From positions 2,852,001 through 2,916,000 of the forward strand of contig NZ_CP138920.1 of the NCBI RefSeq assembly GCF_047123815.1: 64,000 nt of DNA, written 5' to 3'. Made by a program: the position numbers and the translations under genes. Below are positions 1 to 8,700 of the stretch, piece by piece (positions within the stretch are counted from its first letter, which is position 1; the number at the start of each line of letters is the position of its first letter). The notes under the pieces were generated by a model. It made no database searches, was not told the DNA's origin, and saw only the letters and a program-made list of their open reading frames with translations. Origin of the DNA: Maricaulis sp017643475 (GTDB taxonomy: Bacteria > Pseudomonadota > Alphaproteobacteria > Caulobacterales > Maricaulaceae).

Positions 1-360
1 AATGTCTATAATGATGTCGCGTATCATGACTATGAAGGCATTGCACTTGAGTCCGAGGAAAAGGTTCGCCTGGTCGACGACCTGGGCGAAAAGAACCTCA
101 TGATCCTGCGCAATCACGGCACATTATCGGTTGGCGATCACCCGTTTTCCGCGTATGTTAGAATTTATCTACTTGAGCGTGCGTGCAAGATTCAGCTCAT
201 GGCGCAGGCAGGCGGGGAGTTGATCGAATGGGATCAGCCCATGCAGGACAGGGTGTTTGGACAGTCTTCCGAGATCGCGGGCAACGAATTCTTCAAGGAA
301 ATTGCGTGGGCCGCTGTTCTCGACCGCGTGCGCCGCGAAAGCCCGGGCTTCGATACCTAG
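1..360 (+). CDS. Class II aldolase/adducin family protein, C-terminal part
   Basis: The gene is open from the first base, so only the last 119 codons are present. Class II aldolase/adducin proteins are zinc-dependent aldolases or epimerases acting on phosphorylated or free sugars. Here the characteristic segment with 'ILRNHGTLSVG' (about residues 35-45 of the fragment) is visible; in this family the histidine of RNHG is one of the metal ligands. The remaining ligands and the N-terminal half lie outside the window, so the substrate cannot be assigned. Its end overlaps the proposed GTG start of the next gene by 55 bases, suggesting co-transcription. Confidence 0.85.
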   Translation, partial: NVYNDVAYHDYEGIALESEEKVRLVDDLGEKNLMILRNHGTLSVGDHPFSAYVRIYLLERACKIQLMAQAGGELIEWDQPMQDRVFGQSSEIAGNEFFKEIAWAAVLDRVRRESPGFDT

Positions 361-1121
361 GACTGTTGGCCGCGCTGGCCTGGGTGCCTTCTGCTGAAGC
401 GGGGGGCTGGCCGCGGGACAAGGGCGAGACCCTGCTCATCCTGACCAATCTGGTCGACCGCGCTGATGGCTATTTTGATGCTGACCGGCAGCGGCAATCA
501 GGCGGTCATTTCTACAAGGATGAGCTGGCCGCCTACATCGAATACGGAGCGACCGACCGGGTGACCCTGGTCGGTCGTTTTGCTTGGCAGAATGTCGACC
601 AGCTCTCGGGCGGGCGGCGTGATGCCGCGCAGGGCTTCTCGGCCAGCGAGCTGGGAGTGCGGGCCTTGATCTGGCGCCGGGATGACTGGGTGGTCAGCGG
701 ACAGCTTTCACATTTTGTGCCGGGGGAAGGCGAGAATGTCACCAATCAGCCGCTCGGCCAGGGTGAGGGGGCGTTTGATCTGCGTTTGCTGGTTGGCCGC
801 GCGCTGCCCCGCGACGGTTTCCTGGATGTTCAGCTCGCGCACCGTGCGCGCGATGGCCGCTATCTCGATGAGTGGCGAATGGATACCAGCCTCGGCTTCG
901 CAATCAGCGAACGATGGTCGGCGATGGTGCAAAGCTATTCGGTCTGGAGTGCAGAGGAAACGCGTCCGGGCCTGCCTGAATTCGACCAGCACAAACTTCA
1001 GTTCAGCGTGCTTCGAACGGTCGGCGAGGTCGATTACCAGATCGGTGTTATTTTGACGCCCAGCGGCCGCAACGCGCTGGACGAACGCGCTGCGGTCCTG
1101 TCGGTCTGGCGGCGTTTCTAG
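306..1121 (+). CDS. Putative outer-membrane/secreted protein of unknown function
   Basis: The 271-aa product has an arginine-rich N-terminus, a hydrophobic stretch (LGLLAALAW) and an alanine-X-alanine-like cleavage site (PSAEA) around residue 32, so it should be exported. The mature part has alternating polar and aromatic residues and repeated short segments typical of outer-membrane beta-barrels, and it ends in phenylalanine (VWRRF), the usual last residue of such barrels. I chose GTG at 306 because AAGGAA sits five bases upstream and because this start puts the signal peptide at the N-terminus; an upstream ATG at 183 would add 41 unlikely residues. It overlaps the aldolase gene, and its stop overlaps the stop of the convergent cytochrome gene. 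No function can be named; a transport-like beta-barrel is an inference. Confidence 0.7.
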   Translation: MGRCSRPRAPRKPGLRYLGLLAALAWVPSAEAGGWPRDKGETLLILTNLVDRADGYFDADRQRQSGGHFYKDELAAYIEYGATDRVTLVGRFAWQNVDQLSGGRRDAAQGFSASELGVRALIWRRDDWVVSGQLSHFVPGEGENVTNQPLGQGEGAFDLRLLVGRALPRDGFLDVQLAHRARDGRYLDEWRMDTSLGFAISERWSAMVQSYSVWSAEETRPGLPEFDQHKLQFSVLRTVGEVDYQIGVILTPSGRNALDERAAVLSVWRRF

Positions 1122-1675
1122 TTCGATGTCTGCGCGGCGATGTATGCGATGACATCACGGCGGTCATCCGCGTCACGCAAGCCTACAAAACTCATGCGAT
1201 TGCCCGGTACCAGGCCACGCGGGTTTTGAATCCACGCGTCGAGCGTTGCAACATCCCAGACAAGACCGGCGTCCGTCAGGCGGGGCGAATAATTGAAGCC
1301 TTCCTTGGCTGCGGCCTGGGCTCCCATGATGCCGTGGAGGTTCGGTCCGACTGTATGGCGGCCTCCTGCTTCCAACGTGTGACAGGACTGGCAACGGCGA
1401 TATTGGCGGCGACCATTGACCAGGTCAGCATTGGCGAAGGTCTCGCCCAGCGCCAGTACGGCATCAGGAAGCGCATCGGAGGCCTGCTGACTGGTGGATT
1501 CTGCCAACTCTGTGACGGCAGTCTCTGCAGCTGCTCCAGCTTCGTTTGCCCCTGCTTCGGCTGTAGGCTCGGCTCCGGCATCGGTCGGCAGTTCGCTGGA
1601 CGTGGCCGAGCTGTCGCCTCCACCGCAGGCTACAAGCATGAAGGCGGACAGGGCGGGCAGGACTAGACGCGACAT
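1118..1675 (-). CDS. Class I c-type cytochrome lipoprotein
   Basis: This 185-aa protein is an electron carrier predicted to sit on the periplasmic side of a membrane. It begins with a lipoprotein signal peptide with the lipobox LVAC (Cys17), followed by a low-complexity Ala/Glu/Thr-rich linker (about residues 20-75) that would tether the haem domain. The haem attachment motif CQSCH is at residues 95-99, GPNLHG follows at about 110-115, and the likely sixth ligand is Met161 in the GNRMSF segment, all as in small soluble class I cytochromes c. The start is fixed by a GGAG ribosome site just upstream; an upstream in-frame ATG would bury the signal peptide. It is transcribed alone and converges on the preceding gene. 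The redox partner is unknown. Confidence 0.9.
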   Translation of the reverse strand: MSRLVLPALSAFMLVACGGGDSSATSSELPTDAGAEPTAEAGANEAGAAAETAVTELAESTSQQASDALPDAVLALGETFANADLVNGRRQYRRCQSCHTLEAGGRHTVGPNLHGIMGAQAAAKEGFNYSPRLTDAGLVWDVATLDAWIQNPRGLVPGNRMSFVGLRDADDRRDVIAYIAAQTSN

Positions 1676-1890
1676 TTCAATCTCCGTTTTGGGGTGGAGG
1701 TAGATATACGCCAGTCGCACCGAATGCCGATGCGTCAGGATGACGCCGGATGCATGCAGCCTCACAATCCGGCCCGTTCATCTCCGGTTACATGGAGAAT
1801 CCGCATTTTTCTTGCGTCATCGCGAAATGTTCGCTCCAAGAGAACACAAGGAAAGTCACAATTCATAGGTAGAATTGTGCGAGGGGACAA

Positions 1891-2733
1891 ATGGACAAGA
1901 CTTCGCAAATGCGATCCGTGTCCTTGTGTGGCGCCGGTCATTCCGGCTCGACCCTGCTGGGGATGATTCTCGGCGGGCATTCGAGCGCCTTCTACATGGG
2001 AGAGGGCGGAAAGGTTCGCTATCTGCACGATGAGCGCAAGCCGATGCGCAAGCGGGTCTGCAAGATCTGTGGTGATGACTGTCCGGTGTGGAGCAAGTTC
2101 CACTGGGACGAGACGCGTGCGCTCTATCCGCAAGTCGCGGAGCATGTCGGAGTCTCGATGATTGTCGACACGACCAAGGATGAATGCTGAATCGAGACCC
2201 GTAGCAAGGAGATGCGCGAGGCGGGGGGCGTACCGGCCCTGTTGTTTCTGACCCGTGATGGTCGCGCCGTCGTCAATTCGCGTATCCGGAAATATCCCGA
2301 GCGCGACCCGTCAGACCAGATCCGGCAGTGGGCCGACAAGATCGGCACGAGCGAAACACTGTTCAACGCTTTTGACGGCCCGAAGATGCGTGTGCGGTAT
2401 GAAAAATTGGCGACCGGCCCGGAAGTAGTGACCCGCTAGGTCTGTGATCTGCTTCAGATCGAGTACGAGCCGGACATGTTGCGCTTCGACGAGCGCCCGC
2501 AACACGTGCTGGGCGGCAATAGCGGAACTCAGTTTCTTGTCGCCCGTAATCAGTTCGAAAACCCTCAGGATGCGTTTGTCTCGCTGGGTGATCGTACGCG
2601 TGACTATTATGGCGAGCATGCCGGCGGCATCTCGCTCGATCTGCGCTGGAAACAGGAATTGTCCAGCGAGCACGAAGCCTTGTTTGAAAAGCTCGCCGGG
2701 CGAGCCAACGCAGAACTGAAGTGGGAGGCCTGA
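1891..2733 (+). pseudogene. Sulfotransferase family gene interrupted by two in-frame stops
   Basis: Read straight through, this is a 280-codon sulfotransferase that would move sulfate from PAPS to an acceptor. The PAPS 5'-phosphosulfate loop is at the N-terminus (GAGHSGSTLLG, residues 14-24) and the 3'-phosphate-binding segment is FLTRDGRAVVNSR (about residue 113 on). The frame is kept throughout but broken by TGA at 2188-2190 and TAG at 2437-2439. Homology-like sequence continues without a shift on both sides of each stop, and both stops are one G-to-A change from TGG. Typical family length is about 250-300 aa, so the restored gene would be complete. It lies five bases upstream of the next gene, which is damaged the same way. 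As written only a 99-aa fragment with the PAPS loop would be made. Confidence 0.8.
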
Positions 2734-2738
2734 AGTCG

Positions 2739-4166
2739 ATGGCCAAGATTGATCTTGTTTTCCGTCAGATCGACGAACGTACACGCGATGTGGCGCTGGA
2801 ACTGGCCAAGGAGAGTATCCGGCCGGACAATACCTACATCATCGACGATGTGCGGCCCTTCACTTAGTGCGTGAACCAGATGCTGCAAATCGATCACGAT
2901 TGCGACTACGTCGTCTATGTCGATGCGGATTGTCTTATCCTCGACGACCTGCGGGCCTTTATCGAAACCTGCGACGCGCCCTATGTGGACAGTTATGTGT
3001 CAGACCGTTTCCGAGGCCGTCTGCACTGCGGTGTGCACATCACCCGGATTGATCTCGTGCGTCGCATGGCGGCTACCGAAGTGCCGGCGGACGACATGAA
3101 ATACGTGTTGCGTCCGGAATCGCGCCTGCGCAACCTGGCCATGAAACCGATGGGTGTGGCCAAGCAGTTCCGGAACTTCGATATTCTGCATGATCACTTC
3201 CAGTCCTATCACCACATCTTCATGAAGTACGCGCTGCGCGAATTGCGCAGCCGGACCAAGGACCAGGGGGTTCGCCTGCGTCGCTCCATGGACGCCTGAG
3301 ACCTGTCCGAGGACTGGTGCGATCTGAAAATGGCGAAACACGCCGTGGATTACGCCCGGGAAAAAATGCCGCTCGATTCAAGCCCGGATGAGGTGCACGA
3401 ATTTATCGAGGCGCTGCCGGAACATGCCGATGCCGAGATCAGGCGCCTGGGCGTGCAGGAAAAGCCGGAGTTTTCGCGCGAAGAACTGAAGCGCTGGCTC
3501 GAGGAAAATCGCGGCCGGGTAAACTATGGTTCCTCAGCTGATAAACCGAAAATCTTCGGACTGGGCCTCAGCCGGACCGGCACGCGCAGCCTGACGGCCG
3601 GTCTGCAGGTTCTGGGCTTTGATTGCAGCCATTATCCCATTGACGAGGACACCTATACCGAGCTGTCCAATGCGCAATACGATCTGACCCTGCTGAAATA
3701 CCATGATGGCCTGACCGACATCACGACCATCCCTTGCTACAAGCAGTTGGACAAACAGTATCCCGGATCGAAATTCATCCTGACGGTTCGCGACAAGGAA
3801 GGCTGGCTCGGCTCTTGCGCGCGGCATTATTTCAACCGCCCGGCGTTCAAGTTGACTGAAGGCCCGGGCCAGGAAGTGCACATGAACATGCGCCGCTTCC
3901 TCAGGGCGGCGGTTTACGGGTGTTATAATTTCGACCGGCACCGCTTCTCAGATGTCTATGATGACCATGTCCGTGCCGTGATGGATTATTTCAAGGACCG
4001 TCCGGGCGACCTTTTGGTCATTGATATCTGTTCCGGCGAAGGGTTCGAGAAGCTTGCACCTTTCCTGGACCGTCCGGTTCCGACCGAAGTCTTTCCGCAC
4101 AAGGGCGCTGTCCTTTCGCGCCGGATGAAGGAAGAGGCCGAGAAAAAGGCCGCGGCTGTCGCCTAG
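2739..4166 (+). pseudogene. Glycosyltransferase-sulfotransferase fusion gene with two in-frame stops
   Basis: Ignoring two stops, this is a 475-codon protein. The N-terminal part (about residues 1-185) looks like a GT-A glycosyltransferase, with a DXD-type metal motif in YVDADCLI (about residues 65-72). The C-terminal part (about 265-470) is a Sulfotransfer_4-like domain with PAPS loop GLGLSRTGTRSL and a second PAPS-contacting segment, FILTVRDKEGW. Stops are TAG at 2865-2867 and TGA at 3297-3299, both one G-to-A step from TGG, with the frame otherwise intact. The region after the second stop could still be translated from ATG 3330 as a 278-aa sulfotransferase alone. It sits between the sulfotransferase gene and the ABC exporter and is probably part of one operon making and exporting a sulfated glycan or lipid; the product is inferred, not shown. 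Confidence 0.7.
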
Positions 4167-4172
4167 GACGAC

Positions 4173-5990
4173 ATGAGCGACACGAACCCCGATAGCGCAC
4201 AGGTTAGGCCATCCATCGCGATGGCCTGGTCGCATGGTGTGCGGACCGCGGGGCTCGTCTGGTCCAGCCAGCCCTGGCTGATCATTTGTATTTCCATCCT
4301 GACCGTTGTGGTGGCGCTTTTGCCAGCTGCGGCGCTCTACATGTCTCGGCTGATCGTCGACAGCGTTGTTGCGGCGATCGAGAGCGGAGCAAGCGCTGAT
4401 CGGGATGCAGCATTGATGTGGGTCCGTGTTGAGGCTGCTATACTCGCTGTTCTGCTGGCGGCCAGGCGCTTGCTGGCGTTCGAGCGATCTCGGCTTCAGG
4501 TAGAGCTCGGATATGCAACCAACCAGGCGATCCTGGGCAAGTGCGCCGCTTTGGATCTGGAGCAGATCGAGCGAGCAGACCTCCAGCAACAACTCGTCAT
4601 CGCCAAGCAATTTACCACGAGCCGGCCCTACAACCTGGTCAGCCGTGGTTTCGACCTGTTACAGCACGCGCTGACACTTGTTTCGGTAGCGGTCCTGTTG
4701 TGGGCATTTTCGCCGCTATTGCTGGCCTTCATTGTGGCGGGCGCCCTGCCGCTTTTCCTGGGTAATCTTCGCTTCGCCGACACGGCATTCGGGTTCTACA
4801 AGGGACGCACGCCGGAAGTGCGCGAGCGGAGTTATCTGGAAAGCCTGATCACGGGTGAGGGCAGCGCCCGGGACCGGCTTCACTATCGGCTCGATAGGCC
4901 GTTGCAGGCGCGATATCGGGAGCTCTTCCAGTCCATGTTTCAGCGAGATCTGGTGATGAAGGGGCGGCATGCGTTCTGGGGGGCGGTGCTGGCCATCCTG
5001 TCGACGGCCGTGTTTCTGGGCGCCAAGGTCTGGATTGTCTGGGTCACCATTTCCGGCGCGATCACGCTCGGTCAGATGACGATGTTTGTCGGCCTGGTCA
5101 AACAGGGGCAGGCAAGCGTCACCAGTCTTCTGGCAGCCTTCAATGGTGTGGTTGAGGACGTGCTTTATCTCTCAACGCTCTATGGTTTTCTCGACACGCC
5201 GGTCGAGGCCCGCGCAAGCGGGGTGAGTGTTGGGGAAACGCCCGGCGATGGCCTTCGTTTCGAGCATGTTTCCTATCGCTATCCAAACGGCCCGCGACTG
5301 GCGCTGGATGATGTTACGTTTCATGTGCCGGGAGGGAGCGCACTGGGTATTGTCGGGGTGAACGGGTCAGGCAAGTCGACGCTGATCAAACTGGCATTGG
5401 GGCTTTACCGGCCGTTGAACGGCAAGGTCCTGCTGGACGGGACGGATCTGGCGGACTGGGACCGGGAGGCCCTGGCGAGACGATTTGGTGTGCTCTTTCA
5501 GCCGTCCACCAATTTCAAGATGACGGCCCGTGACAATATCGAGGTTGGTGTTGGTCTTGCGCCAATGTCGGACGAGGCACTGGCCCGCGCGACAGAGCTG
5601 GGCCTGGCCGATGAGGTGATTGCCGATCTGCCTGAGGGCTATAACAGCCGTCTTTCAAAGCGCTTTGTTGACGGGATCGAGATGTCGGGCGGCCAGTGGA
5701 AACGCCTGGCTTTGGCGCGCGCCTACGCTAACCCAGATGCTGACTGTGTGATTCTGGACGAACCGACTGCCGCCCTTGATGCCAATGCCGAGGCTGAACT
5801 GCTCAAACGGCCGCGAGACGGCACGGGACTGATCATCATCTCGCACCGCCTGTCCAATCTCCGGCCGACGGACCAGATCATCATGCTGGAAAAGGGGCGT
5901 CTTATCGAGCAGGGCGACCATGACGCGCTTGTTGAAAAGGGCGGCGCCTACGCCACCATGTTCAACGTGCAAGCCAAGGCCCATCGCTGA
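4173..5990 (+). CDS. ABC transporter, fused permease and ATPase (exporter type)
   Basis: The 605-aa protein has an N-terminal six-helix export-type membrane domain (about residues 25-340) and a C-terminal ATPase. Walker A is GVNGSGKS at 395-402, the signature is MSGGQ at about 504 (in place of LSGGQ), Walker B CVILDEP is at about 525, and the switch histidine lies in ISHRL at about 556. The stretch between Walker B and the switch histidine (AELLKRPRDGTG) is a few residues shorter than usual, but all motifs are present. It starts six bases after the glycosyltransferase-sulfotransferase gene, so it is likely the exporter of whatever those enzymes modify. Such half-transporters work as homodimers in the inner membrane. 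Unlike its two upstream neighbours the frame is unbroken. It ends one base before the convergent hfaD gene. Confidence 0.88.
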   Translation: MSDTNPDSAQVRPSIAMAWSHGVRTAGLVWSSQPWLIICISILTVVVALLPAAALYMSRLIVDSVVAAIESGASADRDAALMWVRVEAAILAVLLAARRLLAFERSRLQVELGYATNQAILGKCAALDLEQIERADLQQQLVIAKQFTTSRPYNLVSRGFDLLQHALTLVSVAVLLWAFSPLLLAFIVAGALPLFLGNLRFADTAFGFYKGRTPEVRERSYLESLITGEGSARDRLHYRLDRPLQARYRELFQSMFQRDLVMKGRHAFWGAVLAILSTAVFLGAKVWIVWVTISGAITLGQMTMFVGLVKQGQASVTSLLAAFNGVVEDVLYLSTLYGFLDTPVEARASGVSVGETPGDGLRFEHVSYRYPNGPRLALDDVTFHVPGGSALGIVGVNGSGKSTLIKLALGLYRPLNGKVLLDGTDLADWDREALARRFGVLFQPSTNFKMTARDNIEVGVGLAPMSDEALARATELGLADEVIADLPEGYNSRLSKRFVDGIEMSGGQWKRLALARAYANPDADCVILDEPTAALDANAEAELLKRPRDGTGLIIISHRLSNLRPTDQIIMLEKGRLIEQGDHDALVEKGGAYATMFNVQAKAHR

Positions 5991-7220
5991 TCAATAACGC
6001 GGATTGGTCGTCTGGTAGGTGGAGGAGTTGCCGATGGCAGTCGCCGTGCCGGTGATCATGCCGCCGGTCGTCATCTGACCCGTTACCACCGAACTGATTG
6101 TCGCCGAGTTGGTCTGGTTCATCGCACCATAGGCCGTCACCGGGCATTCCGAGCAGATATAGCTGGTCGCCGCATTACCGAATGCTGTCGAGGACAGCAT
6201 GGCGACGCCGCCTGCATCACCTTCGAAATTGGCTCGGGCCGTGACATTCGCCGTATTTGTCTGGTCCAGCCCCATGAAGGAGTTTGAACCGATATTGGAC
6301 AGCACGGCGGAGTTTCCAACGCCTTCGGCGGCAACCGTCATCAGATCCACGTCGAAATTTCCGACAATGATCTCGGAATCAGCCAGCACCTCGCCGCTAT
6401 TGGTCTGCTGTCCCTGCAGGTGGGCATAGGCTTCCTGGTTTTCGATCCGGACATTATTGCCATTAGCCGATGCGGTCGCATTGGTCATCTCGCCACCGCC
6501 GCCGGCGTTCACACGAACCAGGCCTGTCACATTGCCGCGATTATCCTGGTCGACATCGACGACTTGCGAGGCGGCGTCATAACCGGTCACCATGGCGGAA
6601 TTGCCGTTGGCGGCTGCGACCGTCGTCGAAGACACGCCCAGCCCCGCGGTTGGCGCAAGCACATAGGCGTCTGCTGTCACAGAGGCGCCGCTATCCTGGC
6701 GCAGGTCGAGATTGGCTTCGCCCGCATAGGCCGTTGATTCCCAGGCATTTGCCGAGGCGCCGGCCGTTGTGACCGAGGTGATGCCGTAATTGGAGAGCGA
6801 GTGCTGGGCCGTCGAGCGGACCTGCGCGCCATCGAGGGCGTTCTGCTGCGAGGTGACGTCCATGCCGTTGTCGACAAGAACCACAGCGGAGTTACCGAAC
6901 ATGGTCGAGGTTGTGATCGCAGCCCCGTCAATCGTCTGCGCATCGGTCGTTGCGCGCCCGACCACACTGCCGGAGAAAGTCTGGGTGTTCTCGATATCGT
7001 GCGGCGTGAGCACGTCAATGGTCAGCGCATTGGCCATGCCAATGGCTGTCATCATCGCGCTCGCAGCTTGTCCAACCGAGGTCTCGGCGGTCACCTGAAT
7101 ATTGGCGTTCAGATTGACCTGCCCGTTGAGAATCTCAGTCGTATCGTCCGCGTAGGTAGCTGCGCACGTAAGGATCGCGGCGGTCATGGCCGTGCTCAAC
7201 AGTTTGACGCGCTTGGACAT
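5991..7220 (-). CDS. hfaD: Holdfast anchor protein HfaD
   Basis: The 409-aa product has a signal peptide (KRVKLLSTAMTAAILTCAATYA) and a long Asn/Gln/Ala/Thr-rich body with irregular repeats of the type xxNSAxxxxxG and DQxNxxxVT, typical of surface beta-structured adhesin components. In Caulobacter crescentus HfaA, HfaB and HfaD anchor the polar holdfast polysaccharide to the cell envelope; HfaD is the large surface component. The assignment rests on operon order (hfaA-hfaB-hfaD), composition and the HfaB partner. I chose ATG at 7220 because GGGAG lies about seven bases upstream and it starts the signal peptide directly. Even so, its first 86 bases lie inside the end of hfaB in another frame, an unusually long overlap. 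It is last in the operon and abuts the stop of the ABC gene. Confidence 0.82.
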   Translation of the reverse strand: MSKRVKLLSTAMTAAILTCAATYADDTTEILNGQVNLNANIQVTAETSVGQAASAMMTAIGMANALTIDVLTPHDIENTQTFSGSVVGRATTDAQTIDGAAITTSTMFGNSAVVLVDNGMDVTSQQNALDGAQVRSTAQHSLSNYGITSVTTAGASANAWESTAYAGEANLDLRQDSGASVTADAYVLAPTAGLGVSSTTVAAANGNSAMVTGYDAASQVVDVDQDNRGNVTGLVRVNAGGGGEMTNATASANGNNVRIENQEAYAHLQGQQTNSGEVLADSEIIVGNFDVDLMTVAAEGVGNSAVLSNIGSNSFMGLDQTNTANVTARANFEGDAGGVAMLSSTAFGNAATSYICSECPVTAYGAMNQTNSATISSVVTGQMTTGGMITGTATAIGNSSTYQTTNPRY

Positions 7221-8130
7221 TCGAGGTCTCCCGGGAGCCATAGGCTGTAGCGACATTGACGCCGCCGGTTACATTGGTTGAGCCACCGATTGGATCGGAA
7301 TAGTGGCAGGCCGCGCTTGGATCGACGCCATAAAGCTGGGCGGAAACTTCCAGGACAGCGCGTTCGATGACAGAGCGTACGGCCAGCTGGACCGGCTCGA
7401 GCGAGCGGCCACCAGCCGAGATGTCGACAACGGCTTCATCCCAGAAGGCGAAGATGCCAGCGCTTATCTCGCGGCCGATAATCTGTTTCTGGTAGGAGAT
7501 GACGTCGACGGTCTCCATCGTGCGTGTATCATTGAGCCGCAAATCGAGGCCGATATTCATCACCCAGGTGCGGCGATTGAAAACACCGGTCGGGTCACTG
7601 TCGATGCGGTCACCGCCCAGGATATCAACGCCGCCGGAGCGGATATTGTAGTTCAGCTCGGTAATGCCGCCGACCAGATGGAAGTCGGAGCCGGGCAGCG
7701 AGGCTGCGTAGATCTGACGTTGATCGCCGTTCTCGTCGCCAATCAGCTGATTGTTGGCATAACGCAGCTCCAGCTCGGACACCGAGGTGTCAAAACGCTC
7801 GACCAGACGGATGCCGGCCTTGGCAAAGGCGGAGATCGCCATCAGCGAGGCGCCCTGGGTCACAGCAGCACCGCCTTCAAGTGAGGCGCGTCCGGTGTAG
7901 TCCGACAGGCGACCCACAGCGATGCGCGGCGAGACCAGATTGTTCGCGCGGGCGTAGTTGGCCAGGCATACCAGGGCCTCGGAATAGGGGGTCGGGTTCG
8001 CGGTCACCGGTGCGCCGCCGATCGGCTGCGCGTAGAGTCCGTCAGATCCGCCCGTGCGAGCGGTCGTGGCACAGCCGGACAGGGCCAGCGCGCCGGCCAG
8101 TGTGGCCAGGAGAAGTTTAGCCTTCTTCAT
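7135..8130 (-). CDS. hfaB: Holdfast anchoring lipoprotein HfaB (CsgG family)
   Basis: The 331-aa protein is a CsgG-family outer-membrane lipoprotein. The lipobox LSGC puts the modified cysteine at residue 20. The CsgG-like core runs from about residue 45 (VCLANYARANN) through the RIAVGRLSDYTG and RLVERFD segments to the NIGLDLRLNDTRT strand region and beyond. CsgG proteins form nonameric pores that secrete curli-like subunits; in Caulobacter HfaB is required for export and stability of HfaA and HfaD. Compared with CsgG, it has an extra C-terminal tail of about 50 residues rich in charged residues, the region whose DNA overlaps hfaD. Its ATG lies 14 bases inside the end of hfaA, implying translational coupling. 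Confidence 0.92.
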   Translation of the reverse strand: MKKAKLLLATLAGALALSGCATTARTGGSDGLYAQPIGGAPVTANPTPYSEALVCLANYARANNLVSPRIAVGRLSDYTGRASLEGGAAVTQGASLMAISAFAKAGIRLVERFDTSVSELELRYANNQLIGDENGDQRQIYAASLPGSDFHLVGGITELNYNIRSGGVDILGGDRIDSDPTGVFNRRTWVMNIGLDLRLNDTRTMETVDVISYQKQIIGREISAGIFAFWDEAVVDISAGGRSLEPVQLAVRSVIERAVLEVSAQLYGVDPSAACHYSDPIGGSTNVTGGVNVATAYGSRETSNVQARQTVEHGHDRRDPYVRSYLRGRYD

Positions 8131-8548
8131 TGTCTTCACTCGTTTCCCCGTTGGACTGGGCGTTGGCGTTGACGTTGCCATTATTGATCTGGGTCGAATT
8201 GACGATGACAGTGTTCCACTGACCGGTGACATTCACGTTAAGCTGGTTGCCGATGGCCGTTGCATTGGCACCGACACCGCCTCCGAACAGGCCGTTCAGC
8301 TGGCTGGAAACGCCAACACCGGTCTGGATGACACCATCGATGATGACGCGATTGCCTGCAGACGAGCGTGCCGCGGAACCAGCGCTTGCCGTGGCGCCAG
8401 ACCAGGGACGTTGCTCCTGGCCATAGGCGACGCCGTAGGGGCGTTCCCACTGGGCCGTCGTCTGTGTTGACTGGGCGCTCGCCGCCGAGGCGGCCAGCAT
8501 TGTCAGGCCGATGGCAGAGGTCAAAAACCGCGTCCGCTTGTGTGTCAT
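8117..8548 (-). CDS. hfaA: Holdfast anchoring protein HfaA
   Basis: This 143-aa protein has a cleavable signal peptide ending in ASAASA|Q near residue 26. Its mature part is rich in Asn, Gly, Gln and Ser and contains an asparagine-rich curlin-like stretch (VNVTGQWNTVIVNSTQIN) near the end. In Caulobacter HfaA is a curlin-like, polymer-forming subunit of the holdfast anchor, surface-exposed and dependent on HfaB. It is the first gene of the hfaABD operon, and a purine-rich ribosome site (GAGGACGCAGG) directly precedes the ATG. The divergent rhomboid gene begins 152 bases away, so the operon promoter must lie in that gap. Confidence 0.88.
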   Translation of the reverse strand: MTHKRTRFLTSAIGLTMLAASAASAQSTQTTAQWERPYGVAYGQEQRPWSGATASAGSAARSSAGNRVIIDGVIQTGVGVSSQLNGLFGGGVGANATAIGNQLNVNVTGQWNTVIVNSTQINNGNVNANAQSNGETSEDNEEG

Positions 8549-8700
8549 CCTGCGTCCTCACTGGCACGTATTCATACGTGAGACGTGCAACGTGCGTGCC
8601 AGAGGGGAAAGCCTGTAAAACCGGTTCACCCGGTGGGGGAATTAAGTTGTGATTAACGAAAAAGTGCCCGTTTGAGCCATCACAAGAGGGAGTTGCCAGA

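Noticed and set aside
1891..4166. Recoding of UGA/UAG as tryptophan
   Set aside because: Neighbouring intact genes end in both TGA and TAG, and both stop types occur in the broken genes; known codes do not read both as Trp.
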